A stretch of DNA of 64,000 nucleotides from Scatophagus argus (Eukaryota > Chordata > Actinopteri > Scatophagidae), in assembly GCF_020382885.2 (NCBI RefSeq), contig NC_058513.1:18811641-18875640 (forward strand), given 5' to 3'. Positions 12,208-22,774 of the stretch are shown here, piece by piece (position 1 is the stretch's first letter; each line of letters starts with the position of its first letter). A program made the position numbers and the translations under genes. The notes below the pieces were generated by a model, which made no database searches, had not been told where the DNA came from, and worked only from the letters and a program-made list of their open reading frames with translations.

Positions 12208-13065
12208 CTACATGAATCCTGTCAGAACTAAGTAATTGCCACATTTTCCAACCCAGAAGCATGGGTACACAGACTCAGTGAACTTGGTCTGAAAGGTGTA
12301 GAGGTGAGTCGGGTCACCAAAGGAGACATTGTAGAAGGACAGAGTGCCAGCATCATAGTTCAGTAACACCCCAACCCTTTTACAGCCACCACAGGGAAAA
12401 GGACCCTGCCACACCTGACCATTGTGCCATGCTCTGAGTACAGGTTGTGGTGAACCAGGTGAAGCATATTGGCCAAAGCACCAAGACATGGGATTGTTTC
12501 CAAACTGGCTGTCTGAGCTTGTTGATTTTCTGTCAATCTCACCGTATGCGACCCCTACATAAACAGATTCATCAGGACTGGTGCTCCATTCTACCTCCCA
12601 GTAAGAGCTCTCCTTCAGGCTGTCTCTAGAAAACACCTGAGGATGTGCAGCAAACCTCTCTGGGCGATCAGGATATGACTGCCATGCTCCATATGTTGCC
12701 TTTCTGTTTCCCTCAGACAGAGTGAGGCGGTTGTTTGCAGTGTCTGGATCCAGCGTGAGATCACGGGCATCTGATGGAGAGAACAAAATGTGTTAGTACT
12801 CATTCTGCTGGCCATTAGTCATTAATAAGCTGTCTTATGACTCAAAAAGCATGGACACGTTTTCTTATCTTCTTATCATGTGTATCAATGTTAAATAGGT
12901 TGAAATAGTGTTACAGATTTATGAAATGAAGTTCCTGCTAGCAGAGCTGTGACAGGCACATATATTTAGAAATATCTTTGAAACAAGAGAGTAGTGGAGT
13001 CAAGACTTACATGCCATCAGATCACTTTTCTGAACATCAGCAGGTGCTTTGGTCTTTGAGGCCAT
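12208..13065 (-). CDS. Mini-gene C: SNTX-derived B30.2-only protein, 205 residues
   Basis: Coding exons on the minus strand are 13065-13011 (55 bp, ATG plus 18 codons and one base) and 12770-12208 (563 bp). The intron is 240 bp with GT-AG ends. The exon 2/B30.2 junction is in the same phase as in the SNTX genes and again creates a Tyr codon. The first 18 residues are short and polar; the rest is one PRY-SPRY domain with [14 protein letters not shown] and GTLSFY. The MACPF, FAT-like and thioredoxin-like exon is absent. Exon 1, intron 1 (about 80 bp) and the GTTGGAGAAATGG start context match genes D and E closely, so it derives from that gene type. B30.2 domains bind protein partners; the partner here is unknown. 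An intact near-identical copy lies at 48730-49598. Confidence 0.85.
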
Positions 13066-13155
13066 TTCTCCAACCTGTTCAGAAATGTAAGGTAAGTGAA
13101 CACACAGCCTTCAGCACTTCATTTACACTGTCTTCATCAGGAGGACTTTCCTCAC

Positions 13156-13225
13156 CTGGTGAAGATGTGATGATCAGCTGAATTGTGTGCGAGTCTTCTT
13201 GACTTCCAACTGGAGCTTCCAGTCT
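13156..13225 (-). other. Mini-gene C non-coding exon 1
   Basis: The exon ends at 13156 in ACCAG before GTGAGG. The sequence CAGACTGGAAGCTCCAGTTG is shared with exon 1 of genes D, E and I. The 5' edge is estimated. Confidence 0.6.
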
Positions 13226-13248
13226 GATGTTCTGTGATGCTGCAACAT

Positions 13249-13256
13249 TATTCATA
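13249..13256 (-). promoter_or_regulatory. Altered TATA box of mini-gene C
   Basis: Reads TATGAATA on the minus strand where copy I, gene D and gene E have TATAAATA. A single A-to-G change could weaken this promoter. Confidence 0.6.
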
Positions 13257-13498
13257 TCCTATCAGATGTTTTCTTCTACTGACTCCTCCCATGGCACACC
13301 TCAAGACAACAACCATTTTGTAATGTAACAGGTAAATATTTCAATGGAGTTCCTCCACTGAAATTTGAGTATAAAGATGTTTTCAAATTTATATTTTATA
13401 ATATTTATAAAATATAAAATATAAATTTATAATATTTGAACAGCTTTCAATGTTTCAAAAGAGTTATGTATGGTCAACAAGATGCTACCATAACATGA

Positions 13499-16400
13499 CA
13501 TGACACACATATCAAGATGGCGCTGGTGAGGTCGGACGCTGTCGTACCTGCTCCCGGAATTTGTTTGTATATAGTCGTTTTTAGCGTAATTTTCAACTTG
13601 TTAAGCCATCCTGTTGTAGGTCGTAACACATACGACAGACAGACATTAATCAACCTTGGAGCACAGTACTCAAACTGGGCTCCTATCAACTTAATCCCGG
13701 ACCCGACCTGGCCCAACAACAACAACAACAATGGACGCTCAGGCCGCAGGTCACGGAGAAGGCCCCGAGGGAAACGAGCCGGCGTTAGGAACAGACTGAG
13801 ACGTAGAGAACATCATTCACCTCTGCCCAGCATCCTACTCGCCAATGTCCAGTCACTGGAAAACAAGCTTGATGAACTCAGGGCCAGAATAAAGTTCCAG
13901 AGGGATATACGAGACTGTAATGTCATCTGCCTCACTGAGACATGGCTGACTCCCCTGACTCCGGACCACGCTGTTCAACCAGCAGAGTTCTTCTCAGTTC
14001 ACCGCAAGGACAGGACGGGCGAGTCTGGTAAATCAAGGGGAGGTGGTGTGTGTCTGATGGTGAACACCAACTGGTGTGACAACAGGAACGTTTTGTCTCT
14101 CAGACACTCATGTTCCCCTGACCTGGAGCTCCTAACCATCCAGTGCCATCCTTTCTACCTGCCCCGCGAGTTTACTTCGGTCATCATCAGTGCTGTTTAC
14201 ATCCCACCTCAGGCGAACACGGACACTGCTCTCACCGAGCTACATGAGGCTATATCCACCTATCAAGCTAACCAGCCTGACGCAGCCCTCATCGTGACCG
14301 GGGACTTCAACCGTGCTAACCTGAGGAAGGTGATACCAGAGTTTAAACAACACATCGACTGCCCCACCAGAGGAGAGAGGACTCTGGACCACTGTTACTC
14401 TCCTTTCAAGGATGGTTACAGGGCCAAGTCTCTGCCTCCGTTTGGCCTTTCGGACCACAGTGCAGTCCTTCTCATGCCGAAATACAAACAACGGCTGAAG
14501 CAGGAATCTCCTGCAGTCAGAGAAGTAACACGGTGGACTGACCAATCAGAGGCCGCTCTGCGGGGCGCACTGGATTCAGCGGACTGGGACATGATTCGGT
14601 GCAGCTCGGACGGTGACCTCAACGAGTTCACGGAAGCGGTTGTGGGATTTATCGGGAAAATGGTGGAAGACGTAACACCAACAGCCACCACCAGAACTTT
14701 TCCCAACCAGAAGCCGTGGGTGGACAAAACTGTCCGCGACGCGCTGAGGACCCGCACCGCCGCCTACAACTCAGGACTCGCCACCGGAGACATGACGCTG
14801 TACAGGGCAGCCACCTACGCTGTCCGTAGGACGGTGAAGGAGGCTAAACGCCGCTACGCCGCAAGACTGGAGCTGCAGATGGAGGGGAGCAACTCCAGGA
14901 CGCCGTGGCAGGGACTACGCACCATCACGGACTACAAAGCTACACATCCACCCGAGATGAGAGTCGACGCTTCTCTGGCTGATGAGCTCAACAACTTCTT
15001 TGCTCGCTTCGAGTCGGACAGCAGGCAAGAAGCTGCGCTCCCAGCCGGCGGAGAGGTGACGCTCACTGTGACGGAGCTGGAGGTGAGGAGGATGTTTAAA
15101 AGTGTAAACACCAGGAAAGCAGCAGGGCCTGACGGCATTAGCGGTCGAGTCCTCAAAGCCTGCGCAGAACAGCTCGCACCGGTGTTTACAACGATATTCA
15201 ACCTCTCCCTCTCACAGTGTGTGATTCCCACCTGCTTTAAGAAGTCTGTTGTAGTCCCCGTCCCAAAGACAGCCAAGCCCAGTAACCCCAATGACTATCG
15301 CCCCATTGCCCTCACATCTGTGGTGATGAAATGTTTTGAGAAGCTGGTCAAAACATTCATCACCTCCTCTCTGCCCCCCACCCTGGACCCCCTACAGTTT
15401 GCATACCGCCCAGACAGATCCACAGACGACGCCATAACCTTCCTGCTGCACAAGACACTTTCCCACGTAGACACTAGGATGGGGAACTATGTGAGAGTGC
15501 TGTTTGTAGACTACAGCTCAGCATTCAATACCATAGTCCCCTCCAGACTGGTAACCAAGCTGTGTGATCTTGGACTGAACTCCTCCCTGTGCAGGTGGAT
15601 CCACAGCTTCCTTACTGGCAGACAACAGGTGGTACGCGTGGGCCCCCATAGCTCATCCCCTCTCACCCTCAACACTGGATCCCCCCAAGGCTGCGTGCTG
15701 AGTCCCCTGCTGTACTCCCTGTACACACATGACTGTGTGTCCACATCAGACAGTAACACCATCATAAAGTTTGCTGACGACACAGCCATCGTGGGGTTAA
15801 TCTCCCACAACAAGGGGGAGGCCTACAGGAAGGAGGTCACCCACCTGGAGAGCTGGTGCCAGGAGAATAACCTCCTGCTGAACGTCAGCAAAACTAAGGA
15901 GCTGATTGTGGACTACAGGAAGAAGCAGCAGAAGGACATCCGTCCACTCTGCATCGGCGGGTCTGAGGTGGAGAGGGTGGACAGTTTTAAATACCTCGGT
16001 GTGACCATCACACGGGACCTGTCCTGGTCACTGCACGTTAACAGGACTGTGAAGAAGGCCAGGCAGTGTCTGTTCCACCTCAGACGCCTCAGAGACTTCA
16101 GGCTCCCCCTCAAGGTGCTCAGGAACTTCTACACCTGCACCACTGAGAGCATCTTGAGTGGGAGCATCACCACATGGATGGGCAGCTGCACAAAGCAGGA
16201 CCTCTCGGCCCTCAGGAGGGTAGTCCGCTCAGCTGAGAGGACGATCAGAACAACTCTACCCGACCTGCAGGACATTTACATCAAACGATGCAGGTCGAGA
16301 GCTGAGAAGATCCTCAGGCAGCCCCATCACCCCGGACACTCACTCTTCTCCCTGTTGCCATCAGGCCGTCGGTTCTGCTGCCTGAGAACCAACACTGAGA

Positions 16401-16702
16401 GGATGAGGAGAAGCTTCTTCCTCCAGACCATCCGTCTGCTCAACAGTGAGCGTTAATCTGGACAATCTCACTCCCACCTGCACTACATGCACTAGTTGTA
16501 AACACCACTGATGTAAATAATGCACATTTTCACTTTCTTTAAAATTTAATTTTAATTTTATTTATTTATTTTTTTTCTTTAAATTAAAAATTTTTTATTT
16601 ACCTATTTTTTTGGTAGCAGGGACACAAAGAATTTCACTGCACATTGTACCCTGTATGATTGTGTATGTGACAAATAAACCTATCTTGTATCTTGTATCT
16701 TG
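13499..16702 (+). mobile_element. L2/CR1-clade LINE with intact ORF
   Basis: The empty site is visible in unit 2 near 50030, where TAACATGA runs straight into GACGGACAGGCGTC. Here the element splits that sequence. It carries one long ORF, an AT-rich 3' UTR, ACAAATAAACC and a short (ATCTTGT)n tail at about 16680-16700. No clear target-site duplication is seen (at most TGA). Absence from unit 2 dates it after the unit duplication. Confidence 0.85.
13517..16456 (+). CDS. LINE endonuclease-reverse transcriptase, 979 residues
   Basis: A single uninterrupted ORF. Residues about 65-100 are very basic (Arg-rich, after an Asn run). Residues about 105-330 are an AP-type endonuclease (LTETWL, GDFN, SDHSAV). 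The reverse transcriptase follows at about 540-800 with KFADDTAIVG as the catalytic block and SPQGCVLSPLLY before it. The C-terminal part (CLFHLRRLRDF and beyond) is typical of L2-clade elements in fish. It copies its own RNA at nicked chromosomal DNA (target-primed reverse transcription). The start ATG follows a short leader. The absence of stops suggests recent insertion; whether it is active cannot be judged. Confidence 0.85.
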   Translation: MALVRSDAVVPAPGICLYIVVFSVIFNLLSHPVVGRNTYDRQTLINLGAQYSNWAPINLIPDPTWPNNNNNNGRSGRRSRRRPRGKRAGVRNRLRRREHHSPLPSILLANVQSLENKLDELRARIKFQRDIRDCNVICLTETWLTPLTPDHAVQPAEFFSVHRKDRTGESGKSRGGGVCLMVNTNWCDNRNVLSLRHSCSPDLELLTIQCHPFYLPREFTSVIISAVYIPPQANTDTALTELHEAISTYQANQPDAALIVTGDFNRANLRKVIPEFKQHIDCPTRGERTLDHCYSPFKDGYRAKSLPPFGLSDHSAVLLMPKYKQRLKQESPAVREVTRWTDQSEAALRGALDSADWDMIRCSSDGDLNEFTEAVVGFIGKMVEDVTPTATTRTFPNQKPWVDKTVRDALRTRTAAYNSGLATGDMTLYRAATYAVRRTVKEAKRRYAARLELQMEGSNSRTPWQGLRTITDYKATHPPEMRVDASLADELNNFFARFESDSRQEAALPAGGEVTLTVTELEVRRMFKSVNTRKAAGPDGISGRVLKACAEQLAPVFTTIFNLSLSQCVIPTCFKKSVVVPVPKTAKPSNPNDYRPIALTSVVMKCFEKLVKTFITSSLPPTLDPLQFAYRPDRSTDDAITFLLHKTLSHVDTRMGNYVRVLFVDYSSAFNTIVPSRLVTKLCDLGLNSSLCRWIHSFLTGRQQVVRVGPHSSSPLTLNTGSPQGCVLSPLLYSLYTHDCVSTSDSNTIIKFADDTAIVGLISHNKGEAYRKEVTHLESWCQENNLLLNVSKTKELIVDYRKKQQKDIRPLCIGGSEVERVDSFKYLGVTITRDLSWSLHVNRTVKKARQCLFHLRRLRDFRLPLKVLRNFYTCTTESILSGSITTWMGSCTKQDLSALRRVVRSAERTIRTTLPDLQDIYIKRCRSRAEKILRQPHHPGHSLFSLLPSGRRFCCLRTNTERMRRSFFLQTIRLLNSER

Positions 16703-17440
16703 AGACAGACAGGCGTCAGTAAAACAGAGTAGCGTGCCGAAGGCTGTATTGTGATTTGCTCTGATTCACATGTAATGCAATATGTTTCTGAGAGCAGAGT
16801 GATGAGGACATTTTACTGAAGCATTTTTCCACTGAGGACAGTCTGGGTCATGACACTTTTTACATCACATGATTCAACTGAAATATTCTCCAGAATGTGG
16901 GGCTGCTGTCAGTCTCTTCAGTCCTGAAATAAAAATCAGTTTAATAATAATACTGACAACATTTTATGTACAGCATTTATGTACATGAACATGACATTTT
17001 TAGTGCTAACTCCAACCCTGACCTCATGTCACTGTTGAGTCAGACATCACACTTCCAGGCCCTTCCAGTGTGCACTTCATAGGACACAGCTGCTAAATTA
17101 AAGACTTCATTGAGACATTTAGATGTTGCTGTCCTTGAGGTAAAACAATGTATAAAGATACTGATGTGTTACACACGAACAAATGCAAACCCTCTTATGC
17201 TGGTTTAAGATGCTGGCTCGTTGGCAGTACTGTTCCAGGGTCCTGTACAGTTGTTGTTTCGAAAATTACAAACTGTGAATATATTTTGAATTTTGCCGCC
17301 TGCATCAAAATACACATGGGGACCGAAGAGGCCGATAGCAGCCCCACATTCTAGAGAATACTTCAGTTTAATCAGGTAATATGAATACTGTCATGACCCA
17401 GACTGTCAAATATATATAATATATAAAATATATATAATAT
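16703..17440. other. Intergenic stretch between LINE and gene D
   Basis: The first about 35 bp match the L1 left flank of unit 2 (50030-50064). The rest is AT-rich with a TATA dinucleotide-like run at about 17408-17445. No exon was seen. Confidence 0.5.
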
Positions 17441-17830
17441 AAAAATACTGCAGTAAAATGTTGGTTCAAATACTGAAAACAATCTTTGTTTTCTCATGGT
17501 TGTAGAAATAATGACTGACTGCCCTCATTGCCCTGCTTTCAAAAACATATTGCATGACATGTGAATAAAAGCAAATCATAATAAAACCTTTGGGTTTGTA
17601 CAAACTTGTCCTGGCATGCTATCCTGTTTTGGCACTTATTTGATAAGACGTAATTCCTTTGGAACATTGACAACTGCTCAGATATTTGTTCCACAGAAAT
17701 GCCAGGACTGCAGAAATACCTTTATACTCAAATTTCAGTGGAAAAAATCTGAAATCTATTGAAATATTTGACTGTTGTTGGTGCGTCATGGGAGGAGTCG
17801 GTAGAAGATAGCCTCTCATACGATATAAAT
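17441..17830 (+). promoter_or_regulatory. Upstream module and TATA box of stub gene D
   Basis: The block starting TAAAATGTTGGTTCAAATACTG and running to TATAAATA at 17824-17831 is repeated before gene E (23950-24252) and, decayed and without TATA box, at 19755-20110. It is the shared 5' flank of the second SNTX gene type. Confidence 0.65.
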
Positions 17831-17854
17831 AATGTTGCAGCATCACAGAACATC

Positions 17855-18399
17855 AGACTGGAAGCTCCAAGTCAAGAGGACTCGCACTAAACTCAGCTGA
17901 TCATCACAGCTTCACCAGGTGAGGAAACTCCTACTGATGAAGACAGTGTACATGAAGTACTGAAGGCTGTGTGGTCACTTACTTTACATTTCTCAGCAGG
18001 TTGGAGAAATGGCCTCTGATACCAAGAAGATTGTTGCTCTGGGTCGACCTTTCACCCTGGGAATGCTCTATGATGCTCGTGCAGATAAACTGATCCCAGG
18101 TAAGTCTCACCTCACCTATTTAACATTCATACACAACATGACAAGGATTAGCAAATGCTTTGCAATTCTATAATGTAATTATAACCATTTATCAGTTCAC
18201 AAGTTAAGGGATGCTAAAATATTCAGCACAGCAGTTATGAATACATGTAATCAGGAACACATAATCACATTTCAAAAACAAGTACCATCAACTCAGGCTG
18301 GATTACATATCAGGTCTTTTAAAATAATGAACCTTTTTTCTTGATGACATGATTTTAATAGAAAGAGGTTTCTCGAAAAAGTGCTCTCTAAATGATGAT
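17855..18399 (+). pseudogene. Gene D: SNTX-like stub, exons 1-2 only
   Basis: Exon 1 ends at 17918 before GTGAGG. Exon 2 is 18000-18099 with ATG at 18009 and 91 coding bases, identical in plan to gene E. The GTAAGT donor is intact and about 300 bp of intron 2 follow, collinear with gene E, until the sequence breaks at about 18400 into an RTE-type LINE in reverse orientation. No exon 3 or 4 follows in the expected place. A transcript could in principle splice into gene E exon 3 at 25408 in the right phase, which would make D an alternative promoter; otherwise it is a dead stub. Confidence 0.75.
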
Positions 18400-19290
18400 T
18401 GAGAGCTTCACCTTGCGGCTCAGCTCTCGCTTCACCATGACGGGCTGGTACAACGACCGCATTACTGCAGTCGCTGCACCAATCCGCCTGTCAATCTCAC
18501 GCTCCCATCTTCCCTCACTCGTGAACAAGACCCCGAGATACTTAAACTCCTCCACTTGAGGCAGGAACTCTCCTCCAACCTGAAGGGGACAGACCACCTT
18601 TTTCCGGTCAAGAACCATGGCCTCGGATTTAGAGGTGCTGATTCTCATCCCAGCTGCTTCACACTCGGCTGCGAGCCTCCCCAGCGCACGCTGAAGGTCC
18701 TGGCCTGAAGAAGCCAACAGGACAACATCATCCGCACAAAGCAGAGATGAAATCCCGTGGTTCCCAAACCAGACACCCTCCGGCCCCTGGCTGCGCCCAG
18801 AAATCCTGTCCATAAAAATAATGAACAGGACCGGTGACAAAGGGCAGCCCTGCCGGAGGCCAACATGCACTGGGAACAGGTCCGACTTACTGCCGGCAAT
18901 GCGGACCAAGCTCCTGCTCCGAGAGTACAGAGACCGCACAGCCCTTAGCAAAGGACCCCGGACCCCATACTCCCAGAGCACCTCCCACAGGATGCCACGG
19001 GGAACACGGTCGAATGCCTTCTCCAAGTCCACAAAACACATGTGGACCGGTTGGGCAAACTCCCATGAACCCTCAAGCACCCTGTGGAGGGTGTAGAGCT
19101 GGTCCAGTGTTCCACGACCAGGACGAAAACCGCATTGTTCCTCTTGGATCCGAGGTTCGACTATCGGCCGGATTCTCCTCTCCAGTACCCTGGCATAGAC
19201 TTTCCCGGGGAGGCTGAGGAGTGTGATCCCTCTGTAATTGGAGCACATCCTCCGGTCCCCCTTCTTAAAAAGAGGGACCACCACCCCGGT
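18400..19290 (-). mobile_element. RTE-clade (Rex3-like) LINE fragment, reverse transcriptase part
   Basis: The minus strand encodes a reverse transcriptase from 19284 to 18388 with CSNYRGITLL, FRPGRGTLDQL, LRQGCPLSP and LCADDVVLLA (usual Phe before ADD replaced by Cys), ending ELSRKVKLSI. Both ends of the element are missing. It broke gene D intron 2. The Rex3 label rests on resemblance to that fish RTE family. Confidence 0.75.
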
Positions 19291-19750
19291 CTGCCAGTCC
19301 GAAAATTGTACTACCCAAACAATTTAATGACGATTGCCTTGAAAACGGGCACCTTCTCCATGGAACTTGCCCACTACTGGGCTACTTGACTGATACGTTC
19401 CGGCTTTTTCATTTATTTAAGTTCGAGACTTTCGGATGCTGCCTTTTCACTTGTGTTATATGATTGCTGACCGAATTCCGATTGGTCGAGAAGACATATT
19501 GCATTTTGGCTCAGCGCTTATTGTAGCTCTGGAAAGAAACTCCATCTTGCAGTACAAACAAGGAAATATAGCGATTTGGCGATTTCACCACTTCAGGACA
19601 GGATTGGTGCTGTGACATGCACAGAAACCTGTTTGAAATTTGTCAGTGATATTGGGATTATTCATCAAAGAAATCAACTGTACAAAATGGTCCTGATTCT
19701 TTAGAAGTGGTTGCACTACTGTATGCTTAAGACAGGAGGGAGCAGTGGGA
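19291..19750. other. Unassigned stretch after RTE fragment
   Basis: No exon or recognised repeat was seen; moderately AT-rich sequence without matches elsewhere in the window. Confidence 0.4.
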
Positions 19751-20110
19751 AAAATGCTTCAGTAAAATGTTGGTTCAAATGCTGAGAACAATCTTTGTTT
19801 TCTCATGGCTGTAGAAATAATGAATGTCCTCATCACTCTACTCCCCAAAACACATTGCATGACATGTGAATAAAAGCAAATAACAGTACAGCCTTTGGGT
19901 TTGTACAAACTTGTCCTCACATGCTATTCTGTTCTGGAATCTACTTGACAAGATGTAATTCTTTTGAAACATTGAATGCTGTTCCAATATTTGTTCCACA
20001 GAAATAACAAGATTGTGGAAACACCTTTATACTCACATTCAGTGGAAAAATTGTTGCATTACCGTTGTTGTTATGCCTGGAGGTGTGTCATGGGAGAAAT
20101 CAACTCTTAA
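19751..20110 (+). pseudogene. Decayed third copy of D/E-type upstream region
   Basis: Follows the gene D 5' flank (17441-17800) with many substitutions: CAGTAAAATGTTGGTTCAAA, then TTGTTCCACAGAAAT, ACACCTTTATACTCA and TGTCATGGGAGAAATC. It ends before the position of the TATA box, so it is a promoter relic with no gene body. Confidence 0.6.
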
Positions 20111-20351
20111 CATTCATTCATCACAGTCCTTAACATTTGGACTGTGTCTCTGGATGGTTCACATTGCACACTTTCTTTGTCACTTTCTCACTCAACAATT
20201 GTTTGCACACTATTGGAATGTTTTTATTCTATTATTGTATTTAATTTTTTTGTTATATAGCCTATTCTGTATTTTTATACTTCATGCTTTAATGCATGCT
20301 GGTTTGTGCTGATGCTACTGCATAGTAAATTTCCCTTGGGATCAATGAGGC

Positions 20352-20380
20352 ATCTATCTATCTATCTATCTATCTATCTC
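20352..20380. repeat. (ATCT)n microsatellite
   Basis: About seven tandem ATCT units, directly after a stretch ending ATCAATGAGGC, the usual look of a retroposon tail. Confidence 0.85.
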
Positions 20381-20640
20381 TGTCAGAGCCCATGTTGTGT
20401 GTAGAGGTAAGCCCGACTATATCTAGCTGGTATCTCTCGGTGAGGCTCCTTCCCCACCAGAGAAGCGGCATTCCACGTCCCAACAATTATCTTCAACAAC
20501 CGACGATCGGACCACCAAGGTCCCCACCTTTGTTTGCTGCCCACATTGCACCAGACCCCTTATGGGTAGTGGGCCTAGTCTAGGACAGACCCTTGTCCTT
20601 GCTTTGGGCTCGGCCTGATGGGGCCATGGAAAAAGTCCAC
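20381..20640. repeat. Dispersed repeat, family not identified
   Basis: Contains AGAGAAGCGGCATTCCACGT and GGACCACCAAGGTCCCC..., which look like a common fish repeat associated with non-LTR elements. No ORF. Confidence 0.35.
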
Positions 20641-20829
20641 TCTAATGATTAGAAAATCTAAATCTGAATTTTTAGTCAGTTAGATAGAATGTAAATAACC
20701 CTTCGAAATTTTGGAAACAGATGTCTGTCAATTACACATTTTTCTTCTGGCCTCCCAAGATGTGTTATTGTTGGCTCAGATGAAATGCAGGACAGAGCTG
20801 TCAGGCTTAATAAGTTCAACACACACTTT

Positions 20830-21030
20830 GTTCATGTGCGTTTGTTCATGCTGGCATTGAAAAGGATGAAGAGTGGGAAGGCAGTTGGTTTTAACTGGTT
20901 TGTTTGTACAAACAAGGCCTTACAAGATCTTAGAGAGTGAGAGGATGCCTGAGGAATGAGACAGGATTGTTTTGGTGCCAATTTTCAAGAAGAAGGGAGA
21001 TGTGCAGAGTTCTCTATCAGGTCTGAAAGG
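20830..21030 (+). mobile_element. Decayed LINE reverse-transcriptase fragment
   Basis: Plus-strand reading gives KRMKSGKAVG and, after a frame change, SERMPEE, a stop, then VLVPIFKKKGDVQS, which are the N-terminal blocks of RTE/L1-type reverse transcriptases. Stops and frame changes show it is dead. Confidence 0.5.
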
Positions 21031-21092
21031 ACCTGCTGACCAAGTGCAAGAGGTTCCAGTTTGCTGTCCCTAACTCTTTAAGGTCTGGGGGG

Positions 21093-21246
21093 TATGATCA
21101 CTAATCATTTCACAAAACTAGTCCATGCTTTTCAGTGTCAGGACCAGACTGCAAAGAGAGTGGCAGAGAAACTCTGGGATGGATTCTTCTGTGTTTATGG
21201 ATTTCCACAATGCATCCACTGCGATCAGGGTGCAAATTTTCCTTCG
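21093..21246 (+). mobile_element. Ty3/Gypsy-type integrase fragment
   Basis: Translates to a piece of an integrase core: NHFTKLVHAF, QTAKRVAEKLW, VYGFPQCIHCDQGANF. The DHFTK...GFP...SDQG pattern is that of LTR-retrotransposon integrases (here Asn-His and Cys-Asp-Gln-Gly). No flanking LTR or pol domain was found. Confidence 0.6.
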
Positions 21247-21302
21247 CCTTCTTTTTCAGATTCTTCTGGGACATACTCTGGGGAATCATCTTCGTCAGCC
21301 TC

Positions 21303-21545
21303 GAGACAAGACAAGACAAGACAAGACAACTTTATTTGTACAGCCCATTTTTACAAGCAGTTTGTCTCAAAGGGCTTAACATAACATCAGCAACACCCTC
21401 TGCCCTTCGACCCTCACATCGACTAAGGAGAAACTCCCAGAAGAACCTTTAACAGGGAAACACTGGAAGAAGCCTCAGGGTGAGCAGCAGAGGAGGGATC
21501 CCTCACCCAGGACGGGCGGACGTCCAGGGGATGTTGTACAGGCAG
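21303..21545 (-). repeat. (ACAAG)n plus dispersed L2-tail-type repeat
   Basis: About five ACAAG units lead into ACTTTATTTGTACAGCCCATTTTTACAA and an AGGGCTTAACATAACA segment, followed by GAAACTCCCAGAAGAACC. This is the reverse orientation of a fish LINE/SINE-type 3' end, comparable with the intron 2 repeats of genes A, B, G and H. Confidence 0.5.
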
Positions 21546-22774
21546 GAAAGCAGTTAACAACATGAGAACAACATTACTAAAAAGACAAATAAAACAAAAT
21601 CTCAACTCATAAAAATTTTTAATTTTCATGTCATTCATCCTTTCAGTTTCACTTTCCATACCACCTCAATATGATTTTAACATTTCAAAAGACTGAAATT
21701 ATAAAGAAATGCTGTATGTTGAAATGCTGAGGAAACCCCGAGCAGGACCCGGCCCGCAAAGCAGAACCACCCCGCCGATAGTCGGTGCACAGAAGAAGTA
21801 TTTTTTTTCCTCTACAAACCTCCATCGAGTGATTCTTCAATAAAGAGACAAACTTTTTGTACAGTCAATCAATGCAATATTGACATAACTTTGTGTTTAA
21901 AAAAGTTTGCATCCTCTGCAGTAGTTGACTTAACTCTATTTTTTTCCTCCACAAATCTCCATCAGTTGTGCTGACACTCCTGCCTCTCTCTTGCCTCTGC
22001 CTCTTCTCTCCAAGTCCAGCAGAATCATCAGCAGGAGACAGGATTCTGAGCAGCAAAGACTTTAATGTCGATAAAAAAGGAGAGCAGTTCACAATGCAAG
22101 CTGAGTACACATGAAGTGCTCTCAATAAAATGGCTGGAGGCTTCATCTTATATTCCTTAGGGTCTGGACCTTTCCATGCCGAATGTCCATCCCTTTACCA
22201 TCCCTATTTTTACACCAAAAGTCATCTTTTTGCCCTGGGTCTGTTGGGGACTTTCCACAGGCTTCATTTTGATTTATCTTGCACCTGCTTGTTTATTCTT
22301 TGGCTGTTTCAAGGTTTTCCACTTAGTTATTTATTTATTTTTTAATTACTTTTTAAGCACAGTTTACACCAATATTTATCTCCCCCTGGCCTGCTTCCAG
22401 TTTTAGCCTGAGTTACTGCTGGCCTCAGACAGCATTATTTATAGGCTTCTTTGTATATTTTTTTTAAAATAATTGTTTTATGGAAGATTACAATAAGATG
22501 TTCTTTTAAGGCTTACAGTGATTATAAAGAGTTTACATAGACAGTGTTTTTCTACCATAGACAGTATTTCACCATCATAAACAGTTCACAACTACACAGT
22601 TTTTACCTTCCATAGCTTACAGGCCTTTAAAACACCTTTTTAATACAGCTGTATCTTGCTTTTCTTTCAGTCATAATCAGAACACAATATGACTACTTCA
22701 TGCTATCATATGGCATTGCATACTACAACTTTAGCTCATCACAACTTACTTAGAAATTATACCACACAAATATC
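21546..22774. other. Unassigned AT-rich stretch
   Basis: No convincing exon. Two related segments about 140 bp apart (TCCTCTACAAACCTCCATC near 21811 and TCCTCCACAAATCTCCATC near 21945) suggest an internal duplication within a retroelement remnant. Confidence 0.35.

Noticed and set aside
20352-20380. Possible CRISPR-like repeat cluster
   Set aside because: Plain tetranucleotide microsatellite without spacers, in a vertebrate context.
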